Shown piece after piece: positions 23,567 through 32,198 of a stretch of DNA of 64,000 nt (position 1 is its first letter; every line of letters begins with the position of its first letter). The DNA comes from Pseudomonas viridiflava. Its GTDB lineage: Bacteria > Pseudomonadota > Gammaproteobacteria > Pseudomonadales > Pseudomonadaceae. The stretch lies in contig NZ_RBTP01000069.1 in NCBI RefSeq assembly GCF_003702045.1, forward strand, positions 221,751-285,750, read 5' to 3'. The position numbers and the translations under genes are program-made. The notes under the pieces were generated by a model, which did no database searches, was not told where the DNA came from, and saw nothing but the letters and a program-made list of their open reading frames with translations.

Positions 23567-23693
23567 GATCTGTGAGTTTTCCTGACAGGTTGCAGCGATC
23601 TTATCGGTTTTCATCCGAGCGTGCGCTGGTTAAAGTGGACTCATTGCCAGACCGGCTCACCTCATTCGTTCGATCTACCCACTGGAGCACTTC

Positions 23694-24923
23694 ATGACCC
23701 AGACCAATTTGCGCAACGGCCCCGACGCCAATGGCCTTTTCGGCTCATTCGGTGGCCGATACGTGGCTGAAACCCTGATGCCGCTGGTACTCGACCTCAG
23801 CCGCGAATACGAAGCCGCCAAGGCCGATCCGTCCTTCATTGAAGAGATGGCCTACTTCCAGCGCGACTACGTGGGCCGTCCGAACCCGCTGTATTTCGCC
23901 GAGCGCCTGACCGAGTTCTGCGGCGGCGCGAAGATCTACTTCAAACGCGAAGAGCTGAACCACACCGGCGCGCACAAAATCAACAACTGCATCGGCCAGG
24001 TGTTACTGGCCAAGCGCATGGGCAAAAAGCGCCTGATCGCTGAAACCGGTGCTGGGATGCACGGCGTTGCCACAGCAACCGTCGCCGCACGTTTTGGTCT
24101 GCCTTGCGTGATTTACATGGGCGCCACCGACATCGAGCGTCAGCAGGCCAACGTGTTCCGTATGCGGCTGCTGGGCGCAGAAATCGTCCCGGTCACTTCC
24201 GGTACCGGCACCCTGAAAGACGCCATGAACGAGGCGCTGCGTGACTGGGTCACCAATGTTGAAGACACGTTCTACCTGATCGGCACCGTGGCAGGCCCGC
24301 ACCCGTATCCGGCAATGGTTCGCGATTTTCAGGCCATCATTGGCAAGGAAACCAAAGAACAGATGCTGGAAAAAGAAGGGCGTCTGCCGGACAGCCTGGT
24401 CGCATGCGTAGGCGGCGGCTCCAACGCGATGGGTCTGTTCCATCCGTTTCTGGATGACGCCAGCGTAGAGATTATCGGCGTGGAGGCAGGCGGACATGGT
24501 GTCGAGACTGACAAGCACGCCGCCAGCCTCAACGGCGGTGTACCGGGCGTGCTGCACGGCAACCGCACTTATCTGCTGCAAGACAAGGACGGGCAGATCA
24601 CTGACGCCCACTCGATCTCGGCAGGCCTGGACTACCCTGGCATCGGCCCGGAACACGCCTTCCTGCATGAAGTGAAGCGTGTCGAATACGTCAGCATCAC
24701 CGACGAGGAAGCGCTGGACGCTTTCCATCAGTGCTGCCTGCTCGAAGGCATCATCCCGGCGCTGGAAACGGCGCACGCACTGGCTGAGGCCATGAAGCGC
24801 GCCACCAACCTGCGCGACGATCACTTGATGGTGGTGTGCCTGTCCGGGCGCGGCGACAAAGACATGCAGACCGTCATGAACCACATGGCAGCCGCTGAAA
24901 AGACTCAGGAGACGCTGGTATGA
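23694..24923 (+). CDS. trpB: Tryptophan synthase beta chain
   Basis: PLP enzyme joining indole and serine to make tryptophan, 409 residues. The PLP lysine is in HTGAHKINN (K95) and the phosphate-binding loop in GGGSNAMG near 240. It forms an alpha2-beta2 complex with TrpA and takes indole through an internal tunnel. The stop overlaps the trpA start by 4 bases (ATGA), giving coupling. Probably activated by TrpI. Confidence 0.98.
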   Translation: MTQTNLRNGPDANGLFGSFGGRYVAETLMPLVLDLSREYEAAKADPSFIEEMAYFQRDYVGRPNPLYFAERLTEFCGGAKIYFKREELNHTGAHKINNCIGQVLLAKRMGKKRLIAETGAGMHGVATATVAARFGLPCVIYMGATDIERQQANVFRMRLLGAEIVPVTSGTGTLKDAMNEALRDWVTNVEDTFYLIGTVAGPHPYPAMVRDFQAIIGKETKEQMLEKEGRLPDSLVACVGGGSNAMGLFHPFLDDASVEIIGVEAGGHGVETDKHAASLNGGVPGVLHGNRTYLLQDKDGQITDAHSISAGLDYPGIGPEHAFLHEVKRVEYVSITDEEALDAFHQCCLLEGIIPALETAHALAEAMKRATNLRDDHLMVVCLSGRGDKDMQTVMNHMAAAEKTQETLV

Positions 24924-25738
24924 GCCGCCTCGAACAACGCTTCGCCCAACTGAAGACCGAAGGTCGTGCAGCGCTGGTCACCTTCGTTACCGCTGGCGAC
25001 CCTGGCTATGACACGTCGCTGAAAGTCCTCAAGGGTCTTCCAGCTGCCGGTGCCGATGTGATTGAGCTGGGCATGCCGTTCACCGATCCGATGGCCGATG
25101 GTGTGGCTATTCAGTTGGCGACGTTGCGTGCCTTGGATGCAGGTCAGACCCTACCGAAAACCCTGCAGATGGTTCGCGAGTTTCGTGTCGACGACCAGAC
25201 CACGCCGATCGTGCTGATGGGTTACTACAACCCCATCCACCGCTTTGGTGTCGAGGCCTTTGTAGCGCAGGCCAAGGAAGCGGGCGTCGATGGTCTGATC
25301 ATTGTCGACCTGCCGCCAGAGCACGACGCCGAACTGGCAACGCCTGCACAGGCTTCGGGTATCGATTTCATCCGCCTGACCACGCCAACCACCGACGATG
25401 CGCGCCTGCCGCGTGTGCTGGAACGCAGCTCCGGCTTCGTTTACTACGTGTCAGTCGCAGGTGTGACCGGTGCCGGGTCGGCCACCACTGAACACGTCAC
25501 AGAGGCCATTGCGCGTCTGCGTCGCCACACCGATCTGCCGATCAGCGTTGGTTTTGGTATCCGTACGCCTGAACAGGCCGCCGCCATTGCGCGTCTGGCC
25601 GATGGCGTAGTGGTGGGTTCGGCATTGGTAGACAAGATCGCAAATGCCGAGTCGCCGGAGCATGCAGTCGATGGTGTATTGACCCTGTGCGCTGCGCTGG
25701 CCGAAGGCGTACGTAACGCCCGCGTCAGCCAAGGGTAA
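24920..25738 (+). CDS. trpA: Tryptophan synthase alpha chain
   Basis: Cleaves indole-3-glycerol phosphate to indole and glyceraldehyde-3-phosphate, 272 residues, TIM barrel. The catalytic residues E49 (DVIELGMPF) and D60 (TDPMADG) sit at the same numbers as in E. coli TrpA. SVGFGIRTPEQA is the phosphate-binding region. Followed after 59 bases by a clear terminator, closing the trpBA operon. Confidence 0.98.
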   Translation: MSRLEQRFAQLKTEGRAALVTFVTAGDPGYDTSLKVLKGLPAAGADVIELGMPFTDPMADGVAIQLATLRALDAGQTLPKTLQMVREFRVDDQTTPIVLMGYYNPIHRFGVEAFVAQAKEAGVDGLIIVDLPPEHDAELATPAQASGIDFIRLTTPTTDDARLPRVLERSSGFVYYVSVAGVTGAGSATTEHVTEAIARLRRHTDLPISVGFGIRTPEQAAAIARLADGVVVGSALVDKIANAESPEHAVDGVLTLCAALAEGVRNARVSQG

Positions 25739-25797
25739 AGATTCCGATACAGAGGAATCAAAGCGCCAGCAGCGGTTCTATCATGCAATAAGACACT

Positions 25798-25830
25798 AGG
25801 GGTTCATGACCAGGTCATGAACCCCTTTTT
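25798..25830 (+). terminator. Terminator of trpBA
   Basis: AGGGGTTCATGAC-CAG-GTCATGAACCCCT followed by a T-run: a 13-bp perfect stem with a 3-base loop. Confidence 0.95.
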
Positions 25831-25860
25831 GCTGTAACGCGTGGAGCTGAGGAGCACCCT

Positions 25861-26334
25861 ATGAAACTGCCAAACCGCTTTATTACCGGTCTGGGTATCT
25901 TGATGATCAGTGCCAGTCCGCTGCTTCAGGCTGCGCCACCCGATCAGCGCGGCAATGGCCCGGATGACAACCGTGGCGGTCACCAACAAGGCCCTCGCGA
26001 CAACGACGGCCCCGGCAACCGAAGCAATGGCAAAGGCCCGGGGCCAGCTCACCAGGATAATCGTCGCGGCCCGCCACAGGACTTCGGCCCCGTGCGCGAG
26101 ACGTTCCAGCAACACCGCGACCTCATTGGTCGCGGCGAGCCATTGCCACCCGGTATTCGCATCGCCAAAGGCAGACCGCTGCCGCCTGGCTACGGCAAGC
26201 GTCTGGACAACCGCTCCCTGCAATACCTGCCGCATTACGACGGCTATGAATGGCGTCGCCTGGGCACCGACGTGGTCCTGATCGCCGTGGGTTCGGGGAT
26301 TGTTTACGCGATTCTGGATGGCGTGCTGAACTGA
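25861..26334 (+). CDS. RcnB/CigR-like secreted protein
   Basis: 157 residues. Signal peptide to about residue 25 (ending LLQAA). The middle (26-75) is a low-complexity Gly/Asn/Pro/Asp/Arg-rich linker. The C-terminal part has the RcnB-type motifs LPPGIRIAKGRPLPPGYGKRL and PHYDGYEWRRLGTDVVLIA, then a hydrophobic end. RcnB is a periplasmic nickel/cobalt homeostasis protein; CigR is a Salmonella anti-virulence protein with the same domain. Which role applies here cannot be read from sequence. GGAG lies ahead of the ATG; own transcription unit after the trpBA terminator. Confidence 0.85.
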   Translation: MKLPNRFITGLGILMISASPLLQAAPPDQRGNGPDDNRGGHQQGPRDNDGPGNRSNGKGPGPAHQDNRRGPPQDFGPVRETFQQHRDLIGRGEPLPPGIRIAKGRPLPPGYGKRLDNRSLQYLPHYDGYEWRRLGTDVVLIAVGSGIVYAILDGVLN

Positions 26335-26381
26335 TTCGACGCCTTCATGGGCAAGTCAACATCCCACGATGAGAACGCTAA

Positions 26382-26472
26382 GTGGGAGTGGACTTGTCCA
26401 CGAAGAGGGCAGTACCTCCGGTCCAGGTGCAGCGCTTTAAACAAAGCCTTCGCGGACAAGTCCGCATCCCAC
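26382..26472. repeat. REP doublet downstream of the RcnB-like gene
   Basis: Left arm GTGGGAGTGGACTTGTCCACGA, right arm CGCGGACAAGTCCGCATCCCAC. A further half-copy (GGGCAAGTCAACATCCCACG, 26349-26368) lies just left of it. Between convergent genes. Confidence 0.85.
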
Positions 26473-26504
26473 GCTGGGGATGCATTCCGACGTGGAAAAA
26501 CACG

Positions 26505-27329
26505 CTACGCAGTTTTCTGATGCAATCCCGCCAGAAACGCCATCAGGGCACCCGATACAAACTCCGGGTTTTCCAGATTGGCGATATGCCCGGCCCTTGG
26601 AACCAGCACGCAGGGGCAGCCGATCAGGCGCGCCATTTCTCGGGCTTCCTCAGGGGGACGGGGAATGTCCACATCGCCACACACGACCAGCGTGGTATCG
26701 GCATCCAGTTTGTAAAGCTGCCCGAGCCGATCTTCGCGGCCAAAGATGATACGACCCAAAGGCACCACGGTCTGACGCAGTCGCTCTGCGCTCATACTGG
26801 CCAGCGATGCCCGAAGCCCTTGGTATTCAGGTAGTTGCGGATCAATGCCGGGGCGGAAAAATATCGGCACCACGACGTCAAGAAGAGACTCGGGAAAGGC
26901 ACCGGTATGCTCCAACGTGTCGAGCAGTGAAAAATAGTAGGCCCTCTTGGCTTCAGATTCCTTGCCTAGGTGCGTGTCCATCAGCACCAGACCGTTGATG
27001 CGCTCAGGTGCAGAAAGCGCAGCGATCGCGCCCCACATACCGCCGACTGATAAACCGATGAGGGTGCAGCGACCAATGTTCAGGTGATCAAGCAACGCCA
27101 GCGCATGGCGTGCAAGGTCATCCAGGTTTTGTGTGCCCTTCGGGAGCGCACCGGACGCTCCATGCCCCCACAGGTCCGGCACAATCACACGGTACTGACT
27201 GGCCAGGAGGTCAATCTGCGCGTTCCACATGTTCCGGTCCCACAGGTAGCTGTGGCCCAACAGCAGCACCGGGCCCGTACCCTGATCAGAATAGTGAAGC
27301 GCCTTGCCTTCGATGATTGCGTGCGGCAT
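26505..27329 (-). CDS. Alpha/beta-fold hydrolase
   Basis: 274 residues. Nucleophile elbow GLSVGG (S94), oxyanion region LLGHSYLWDRNMW, PDLWGHGASG, and a C-terminal catalytic His in RAGHIANLENPE. The overall pattern is like 3-oxoadipate enol-lactonase and related carboxylic ester hydrolases, but no aromatic-degradation genes are adjacent, so the substrate is unknown. Cytoplasmic, single gene. Confidence 0.88.
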   Translation of the reverse strand: MPHAIIEGKALHYSDQGTGPVLLLGHSYLWDRNMWNAQIDLLASQYRVIVPDLWGHGASGALPKGTQNLDDLARHALALLDHLNIGRCTLIGLSVGGMWGAIAALSAPERINGLVLMDTHLGKESEAKRAYYFSLLDTLEHTGAFPESLLDVVVPIFFRPGIDPQLPEYQGLRASLASMSAERLRQTVVPLGRIIFGREDRLGQLYKLDADTTLVVCGDVDIPRPPEEAREMARLIGCPCVLVPRAGHIANLENPEFVSGALMAFLAGLHQKTA

Positions 27330-27552
27330 TGGTCATGATCCTCTTTTACGTCTTTCAAGATTCAGCGCAAACCCACACACGCAGGCTGCAGCGACCACCA
27401 ATACCTGATACTCAGGCACCTGCATGATCAATTCCTGAGCAAATGCGCCTTAACGGACCGTACGGTCACATTTAGGCGGAGGCTATGTTACACCGCTGTT
27501 TTTGCCTGTCGTTCGACATAGCATCGTGACAAGACGTACAGCGCGAGGCCTG
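27330..27552. other. Intergenic stretch without visible gene
   Basis: About 220 bases between two leftward genes. It should hold the promoter of the alpha/beta hydrolase. No hairpin, repeat or coding frame of note was seen. Confidence 0.4.
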
Positions 27553-27885
27553 TCAGTCGCTGAAAATACTCAGGTCCAGAGGCCGCACTGCCCCCATCCA
27601 GATGGCGTGCTCGGTGTGATCACGCAGATCGTTACCCGTCAGTGGGTGCGTAAAAACCACCAGCCCGTTGCGATTCAACGCCAGCCATCGCATGACGTCG
27701 GCCAATTGCGCATGCTCGAACGCCAATTGGCAGCTCCAGTCCGGGTGCGGGCCGACGAGCTTCTGATGCACACGCCCCATCTGCGCGCCGAACCTTTCGG
27801 CTATCGCTTCACACAGCGCACGCGCCTGCTCGAGCGTCTGCGCATCGAAGTAAACGTGGGCGTGGTACGCCTGAACTGCCGACAT
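27553..27885 (-). CDS. DOPA 4,5-dioxygenase-like protein
   Basis: 110 residues from the ATG at 27885, which has a perfect AAGGAGGA Shine-Dalgarno 7 bases upstream (an ATG two codons earlier has none). Conserved His-rich motifs YHAHVYFDA and HPLTGNDLRDHTEHAIWMG match the DOPA-dioxygenase/DUF family PF08883, an aromatic extradiol-type fold. In bacteria the substrate is generally unknown. It shares direction with the LysR gene upstream and may be cotranscribed with it (gap 30 bases). Confidence 0.88.
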   Translation of the reverse strand: MSAVQAYHAHVYFDAQTLEQARALCEAIAERFGAQMGRVHQKLVGPHPDWSCQLAFEHAQLADVMRWLALNRNGLVVFTHPLTGNDLRDHTEHAIWMGAVRPLDLSIFSD

Positions 27886-27915
27886 GAACACGTCCTCCTT
27901 AACCTGAAAAAATAA

Positions 27916-28866
27916 TCAAACCGCAATCGACGGCAACGGCCTGCCGGCCAGCGAAACCCCACTCAGCGCCTGCTCGCTGGCCAGCCAGTCCATGAACTGC
28001 TGAACGATCTGCACGCGGCGTTTACGCTGTGGCAGCACCACGTAATAACCGTATCCCGAGATCGCCGACGCTGCGATTGGCCGGCACAGCAGCCCTTGCT
28101 CAAGCAGGTCGTCGACCAGATGCCGCCAGCCAATGGCAACGCCCTGACCGCCAATGGCGGCCTGGATGAGCAACGTGTAATTGTCGAAACGCAGCTGCCC
28201 GGGCGTGGGCGACTGAGGGATATTCAGCGCCCGAAACACGCCGCCCCAGTCGAACCAGTGGTTACTGGCTTCACCACGCAGGTGCAGCAGCGCAAAATCG
28301 CGCAGGGCATCGTTGGGCAATGGCCGTTCTCGCCCCGTGAGCAACTGCGGGCTGCACACGGGAAACACTTCTTCACTGAACAGCCAATGGCTCTCACCCT
28401 GCTTGAAACGTCCGTCGCCAAACAGCACCGCCACATCGATGTCCGGGCGCAGCATGCCGTGGCTGCGCTCGCTGGTGACGAGGCTGACGTCCACGTCCGG
28501 ATTGACCTTGTGAAAGCGGTGCAATCTGGGCATCAACCAGTAGGAGGCGAAGGCAAAATCGGTCGCCACCTGAAGCACTTCATGCTGACGGTGATCGGTG
28601 ATCGCAACCAGCCCGCTTTCGATGGACTGCAGGCCTGTCTGAACATGATCGAACAGAACCTCGCCAGCGTCGGTGAGCTCGATTCCTCGGTAGATCCGGT
28701 CGAACAGCCGTGTCGCCAGTTGCTCCTCCAGCCGTTTCATCTGCTGACTGACCGCAGGTTGCGTGGTGCCCAGTTCAATCGCCGCAGCCGTGAAACTGCG
28801 CAGGCGGGCAGCTGCCTCGAACGAGCGCAACAGGTCCAGCGACAGGTCGCCAAAAGCTTCATACAT
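27916..28866 (-). CDS. LysR-type regulator, choline-sulfate utilisation
   Basis: 316 residues with an N-terminal LysR helix-turn-helix (SFTAAAIELGTTQPAVSQQM, residues 24-43) and effector domain. The identification as the choline-sulfatase regulator rests on its divergent position next to betC and resemblance to the group annotated as choline sulfate utilisation regulators. The shared intergenic region to betC is only 113 bases and contains a palindromic LysR-type site that overlaps this gene's own start codon, suggesting autoregulation. Confidence 0.88.
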   Translation of the reverse strand: MYEAFGDLSLDLLRSFEAAARLRSFTAAAIELGTTQPAVSQQMKRLEEQLATRLFDRIYRGIELTDAGEVLFDHVQTGLQSIESGLVAITDHRQHEVLQVATDFAFASYWLMPRLHRFHKVNPDVDVSLVTSERSHGMLRPDIDVAVLFGDGRFKQGESHWLFSEEVFPVCSPQLLTGRERPLPNDALRDFALLHLRGEASNHWFDWGGVFRALNIPQSPTPGQLRFDNYTLLIQAAIGGQGVAIGWRHLVDDLLEQGLLCRPIAASAISGYGYYVVLPQRKRRVQIVQQFMDWLASEQALSGVSLAGRPLPSIAV

Positions 28867-28879
28867 AAGCTCAACTTAT
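28865..28879. promoter_or_regulatory. Candidate LysR-type binding palindrome
   Basis: ATAAG-CTCAA-CTTAT is a perfect 5-5-5 inverted repeat with T-N11-A spacing. It overlaps the ATG of the LysR gene and sits ~100 bases upstream of betC, a usual place for a recognition site. A weaker relative (ATAACTGCTCACTAT) lies at about 28950. Confidence 0.5.
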
Positions 28880-28979
28880 CCTAGGCATTGCGTTATATGG
28901 GCTTTACCTCAGTAACTATGGCCTTCATGCTCCTTGCAGCACTTTCGCATAACTGCTCACTATGGGATGCAACGATTAC

Positions 28980-30485
28980 ATGAAGCGCAAAAATATTCTG
29001 TTCATCATGGCCGATCAAATGGCCGCGCCAATGTTACCGATTTATGCCCCGTCCCCCATCCTGATGCCCAACCTGTCCCGAATGGCCGCCCAAGGCGTGG
29101 TGTTCGATTCGGCGTATTGCAACAGCCCGCTCTGCGCGCCCTCAAGGTTCACTCTGGTCAGCGGCCAATTGCCCAGCAAGATAGGCGCGTACGACAACGC
29201 TGCCGACTTTCCGGCGGATATTCCGACCTACGCCCATTACCTGCGTGCGCTGGGCTACAAAACGGCGCTGGCCGGCAAGATGCACTTCTGTGGCCCGGAT
29301 CAGTTGCATGGCTACGAGGAACGCCTCACCAGCGACATCTACCCGGCAGACTATGGCTGGTCCGTGAACTGGGACGAACCGGACGTGCGCCCGAGCTGGT
29401 ATCACAACATGTCGTCAGTGCTGCAGGCCGGTCCCTGTGTGCGCACCAACCAGTTGGACTTCGATGAAGAAGTCGTCTTCAAGGCGCAGCAGTACCTGTA
29501 CGACCACGTGCGCCAGGACGGTAATGCGCCGTTCTGCCTGACGGTTTCGATGACGCATCCCCACGACCCGTACACCATTCCCAGACCTTTCTGGGACCTG
29601 TACGACGACGTCGAGGTACCGATGCCACCTTTACACGCCGATCAGGCTGCACTGGACCCGCACTCGCAACGGCTACTCAAGGTCTATGATCTGTGGGACA
29701 AACCGCTGCCGACGCATAAGATCCGTGACGCACGACGCGCCTACTTCGGGGCCTGCAGCTACATCGACACGAACATCGGCAAACTGATGCAGACGCTGTC
29801 TGAAGTCGGGCTGGCCGAAGACACCATCGTGGTGTTCTCCGGTGATCACGGCGACATGCTGGGTGAGAAGGGCCTCTGGTACAAAATGCACTGGTTCGAA
29901 ATGGCCGCGCGCGTGCCGTTGGTGGTGTACTCGCCAGGCCAATTCGAGCCACGCCGCGTGAAGGCCTCAGTGTCTACCGCTGACCTGTTGCCGACCTTCG
30001 TCGACCTGGCCAATGGCACACTGGACAAGGGGTTGCCGCTGGATGGTCGCTCCCTGAAGCCGCATCTGGAAGGCAAGAACGGACACGACGAAGTCTTTGG
30101 CGAGTACATGGCCGAGGGCACAACCAGCCCGCTGATGATGATCCGTCGCGGTGCCTACAAATTCATCTATTCGGAACAGGACCCTTGCCTGTTATTCGAT
30201 GTGGAGAAGGATCCGAACGAGCTGGAGGACCTGAGCCAGTCACCCGACTATCAACCGCTGTTCACTAACTTTTTGGCCGAAGCACGGGCCAAGTGGGACA
30301 TACCGGCGATACACCACCAGGTGCTCGCCAGCCAGCGCAGACGACGTTTCGTCGCCAAATCGCTGGCAACCGGCAAGCTGAAGAGTTGGGATCACCAGCC
30401 ACTGGTCGACGCCAGTCAGCAATACATGCGCAACCACATTGATCTGGACGATCTGGAGCGCAAGGCACGTTATCCACAACCCTGA
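28980..30485 (+). CDS. betC: Choline-sulfatase BetC
   Basis: Hydrolyses choline-O-sulfate to choline and sulfate, feeding the glycine-betaine pathway and sulfur supply. 501 residues from the ATG at 28980 (MKRKNILFIMADQ), the normal family start; an in-frame ATG at 28962 would add six residues, and neither has a strong Shine-Dalgarno. The sulfatase signature LCAPSRFTLVSG places the formylglycine-forming Cys at C52 with R56. Metal ligands are visible in MADQ (start) and FSGDHGDMLGEKG. A Cys-type sulfatase needs a formylglycine-generating enzyme, not in this window. Divergent from its LysR regulator and followed by choX. Confidence 0.96.
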   Translation: MKRKNILFIMADQMAAPMLPIYAPSPILMPNLSRMAAQGVVFDSAYCNSPLCAPSRFTLVSGQLPSKIGAYDNAADFPADIPTYAHYLRALGYKTALAGKMHFCGPDQLHGYEERLTSDIYPADYGWSVNWDEPDVRPSWYHNMSSVLQAGPCVRTNQLDFDEEVVFKAQQYLYDHVRQDGNAPFCLTVSMTHPHDPYTIPRPFWDLYDDVEVPMPPLHADQAALDPHSQRLLKVYDLWDKPLPTHKIRDARRAYFGACSYIDTNIGKLMQTLSEVGLAEDTIVVFSGDHGDMLGEKGLWYKMHWFEMAARVPLVVYSPGQFEPRRVKASVSTADLLPTFVDLANGTLDKGLPLDGRSLKPHLEGKNGHDEVFGEYMAEGTTSPLMMIRRGAYKFIYSEQDPCLLFDVEKDPNELEDLSQSPDYQPLFTNFLAEARAKWDIPAIHHQVLASQRRRRFVAKSLATGKLKSWDHQPLVDASQQYMRNHIDLDDLERKARYPQP

Positions 30486-30523
30486 CACTGCCCACACCAA
30501 GAAAACCAAAAGGGGTAAACCGA

Positions 30524-31450
30524 ATGAGAACGTTATTCACCGCACTGGCGGTCAGTGTCATGACGTTGGGAAGCGCTGCCGTTCAGGCCGCAGACCCCAG
30601 TTGCAGCACCGTCAGGATGGCCGATCCGGGCTGGAGCGACATTGCCGCCACGAACGCGATAACCAGCGTGGTGCTCGACGGCCTGGGCTACAAGACCAAA
30701 ATCGACACCCTAGCGGTGCCGATTGCCTATGGTGGCCTGAAAGACGGGCAGATGGACGTTTTTCTGGGGAACTGGATGCCCGCGCAACAAGGCTTCTATG
30801 ACAAGTTCGTGGCCACCGGCGATGTCACCCAGCTGGCAAAAAACCTGGAAGGCACCGAGTTCACCCTGGCCGTGCCCGACTACGTCTGGGACGCAGGCGT
30901 ACATACCTTTGCCGACCTGAACACATTCGCCGACAAGTTCAGCAAGAAGATTTACGGCATCGGCTCCGGCGCGCCGGCCAACCTGTCGCTTCAGGAAATC
31001 ATCAAGAAGAACGAGTTCGATCTGGGTGGCTGGAAGCTGGTGGAATCCAGCGAGCAGGCGATGCTGGCCGAGGTCAATCGCAACGTGAAACGCAAGTCGT
31101 TCGTGGTGTTCCTGGGCTGGACTCCGCACCCCATGAACGTGCAGATCAAGGGCATGCATTACCTCAAAGGCGGCGAGAAGTATTTTGGCGACACCGGTTC
31201 GGTCTTTACCTTGACCCGCAAAGGCTACGCCGAGGCCTGCCCGAACGTAGGCAAACTGCTGACGAACCTGAGCTTCACCCTGGACATGGAAAACACCATC
31301 ATGGCCGATGTGGTGAACAAAAAAATCAGCAACAACGAAGCCGCCAAGGCGTGGATCAAGGCCAACCCGGCGGTGCTGGAAAAATGGCTGGATGGCGTGA
31401 AAACCATTGACGATAAAGAGGCCGTAGCAGCGGTAAAAGCCAAACTTTAA
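30524..31450 (+). CDS. choX: Choline-binding periplasmic protein ChoX
   Basis: Substrate-binding protein of a choline ABC importer, 308 residues, signal peptide ending VQAA (about 23). The aromatic box for the trimethylammonium group is present: W37 (DPGWSDI), W84 (GNWMPAQQ), Y120/W122 (PDYVWD) and W199 (LGWTPHP). Lies 38 bases after betC. No ABC ATPase or permease follows, so it must share a transporter encoded elsewhere. It captures choline released by, or imported alongside, choline sulfate. Confidence 0.93.
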   Translation: MRTLFTALAVSVMTLGSAAVQAADPSCSTVRMADPGWSDIAATNAITSVVLDGLGYKTKIDTLAVPIAYGGLKDGQMDVFLGNWMPAQQGFYDKFVATGDVTQLAKNLEGTEFTLAVPDYVWDAGVHTFADLNTFADKFSKKIYGIGSGAPANLSLQEIIKKNEFDLGGWKLVESSEQAMLAEVNRNVKRKSFVVFLGWTPHPMNVQIKGMHYLKGGEKYFGDTGSVFTLTRKGYAEACPNVGKLLTNLSFTLDMENTIMADVVNKKISNNEAAKAWIKANPAVLEKWLDGVKTIDDKEAVAAVKAKL

Positions 31451-31598
31451 GCCCGTTTTTTGCACAGCACTGCGAGGCAGGTAGGGCCGGATTAAGTTTT
31501 CATCACGTTTGTTCTGCACGCGGCGACACGTGTTAAACACGGTCGTCGCTGCACGTTCATGAACCGTGCAGCCCTACCTGTCGAATGGGAGAAGCCCT

Positions 31599-31916
31599 GT
31601 GAAAACATTACTGACGTCGCTGCCGCTGGCCCTGATTCTAAGTACACCATTTGCGTCGGCGGCGGGCTGGCCGCCGGAAACAGGGGCCAAGGTGCCTGGC
31701 AACGCACTGGAAGTCCCGACCAAACTGGAAGCAACTGACGTATCCCTGGAAAAAATGCTTAACGACGGCGCGAAAGTGGTGTCTTCATACGTCGCGCAAG
31801 ACGGCCCTGTGGTAACGGTGCTCAACAAGAAACACTACGTTATCTGCATGCTTAAGGGCGCGGGAACAGGCTCGGACCAGAACGTCGCGACCTCCAAGTG
31901 TTATGTGATGAATTAG
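31599..31916 (+). CDS. Small secreted protein of unknown function
   Basis: 105 residues with a GTG start at 31599 (GGGAGAA upstream). Signal peptide ending FASAA (about 22). The mature part has two Cys (YVICMLKG and TSKCYVMN) at a spacing that would allow a disulfide, and no recognised domain. It lies between choX and the second SulP transporter in the same direction; the 148-base gap from choX contains a GC-rich inverted repeat (GTGCAG...), so it may have its own promoter. Confidence 0.78.
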   Translation: MKTLLTSLPLALILSTPFASAAGWPPETGAKVPGNALEVPTKLEATDVSLEKMLNDGAKVVSSYVAQDGPVVTVLNKKHYVICMLKGAGTGSDQNVATSKCYVMN

Positions 31917-31952
31917 GTTGGAGTAGCTGCGACCTGTCCACGGTTTAGAGAC

Positions 31953-32042
31953 GTAGGAGCGGACTTGTCCGCTAAACGGACGGTAGATCCGACGCAGATG
32001 CAGTGGCTGAAATACTGCATTCGCGGACAAGTCCGCTCCCAC
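31953..32042. repeat. REP doublet upstream of the second SulP gene
   Basis: Left arm GTAGGAGCGGACTTGTCCGC and right arm GCGGACAAGTCCGCTCCCAC. Directly after it, at about 32058-32095, an inverted copy of a second repeat (CGTCGAAGACGTGGTGAGGC) is attached; the same repeat accompanies the REPs at 34888 and 46902. Confidence 0.85.
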
Positions 32043-32198
32043 GGAGTTTGCTGCGTGACAGCGCTACGTCGAAGACGTGGTGAGGCCTCCCACGTTAACG
32101 CCTGCGTTTATTCAGGCACAATTGAGAGAACAACTGCACAGAGCATGGACACCACCGGGTCCGGATCCTGGCTGCAACCCAACCATCACGAGGGACCG

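Noticed and set aside
31917..32198. Extension of the second SulP protein to an ATG at 31965
   Set aside because: The upstream codons run through the REP element and are not protein-like; the ATG at 32199 has a good Shine-Dalgarno and the family length.
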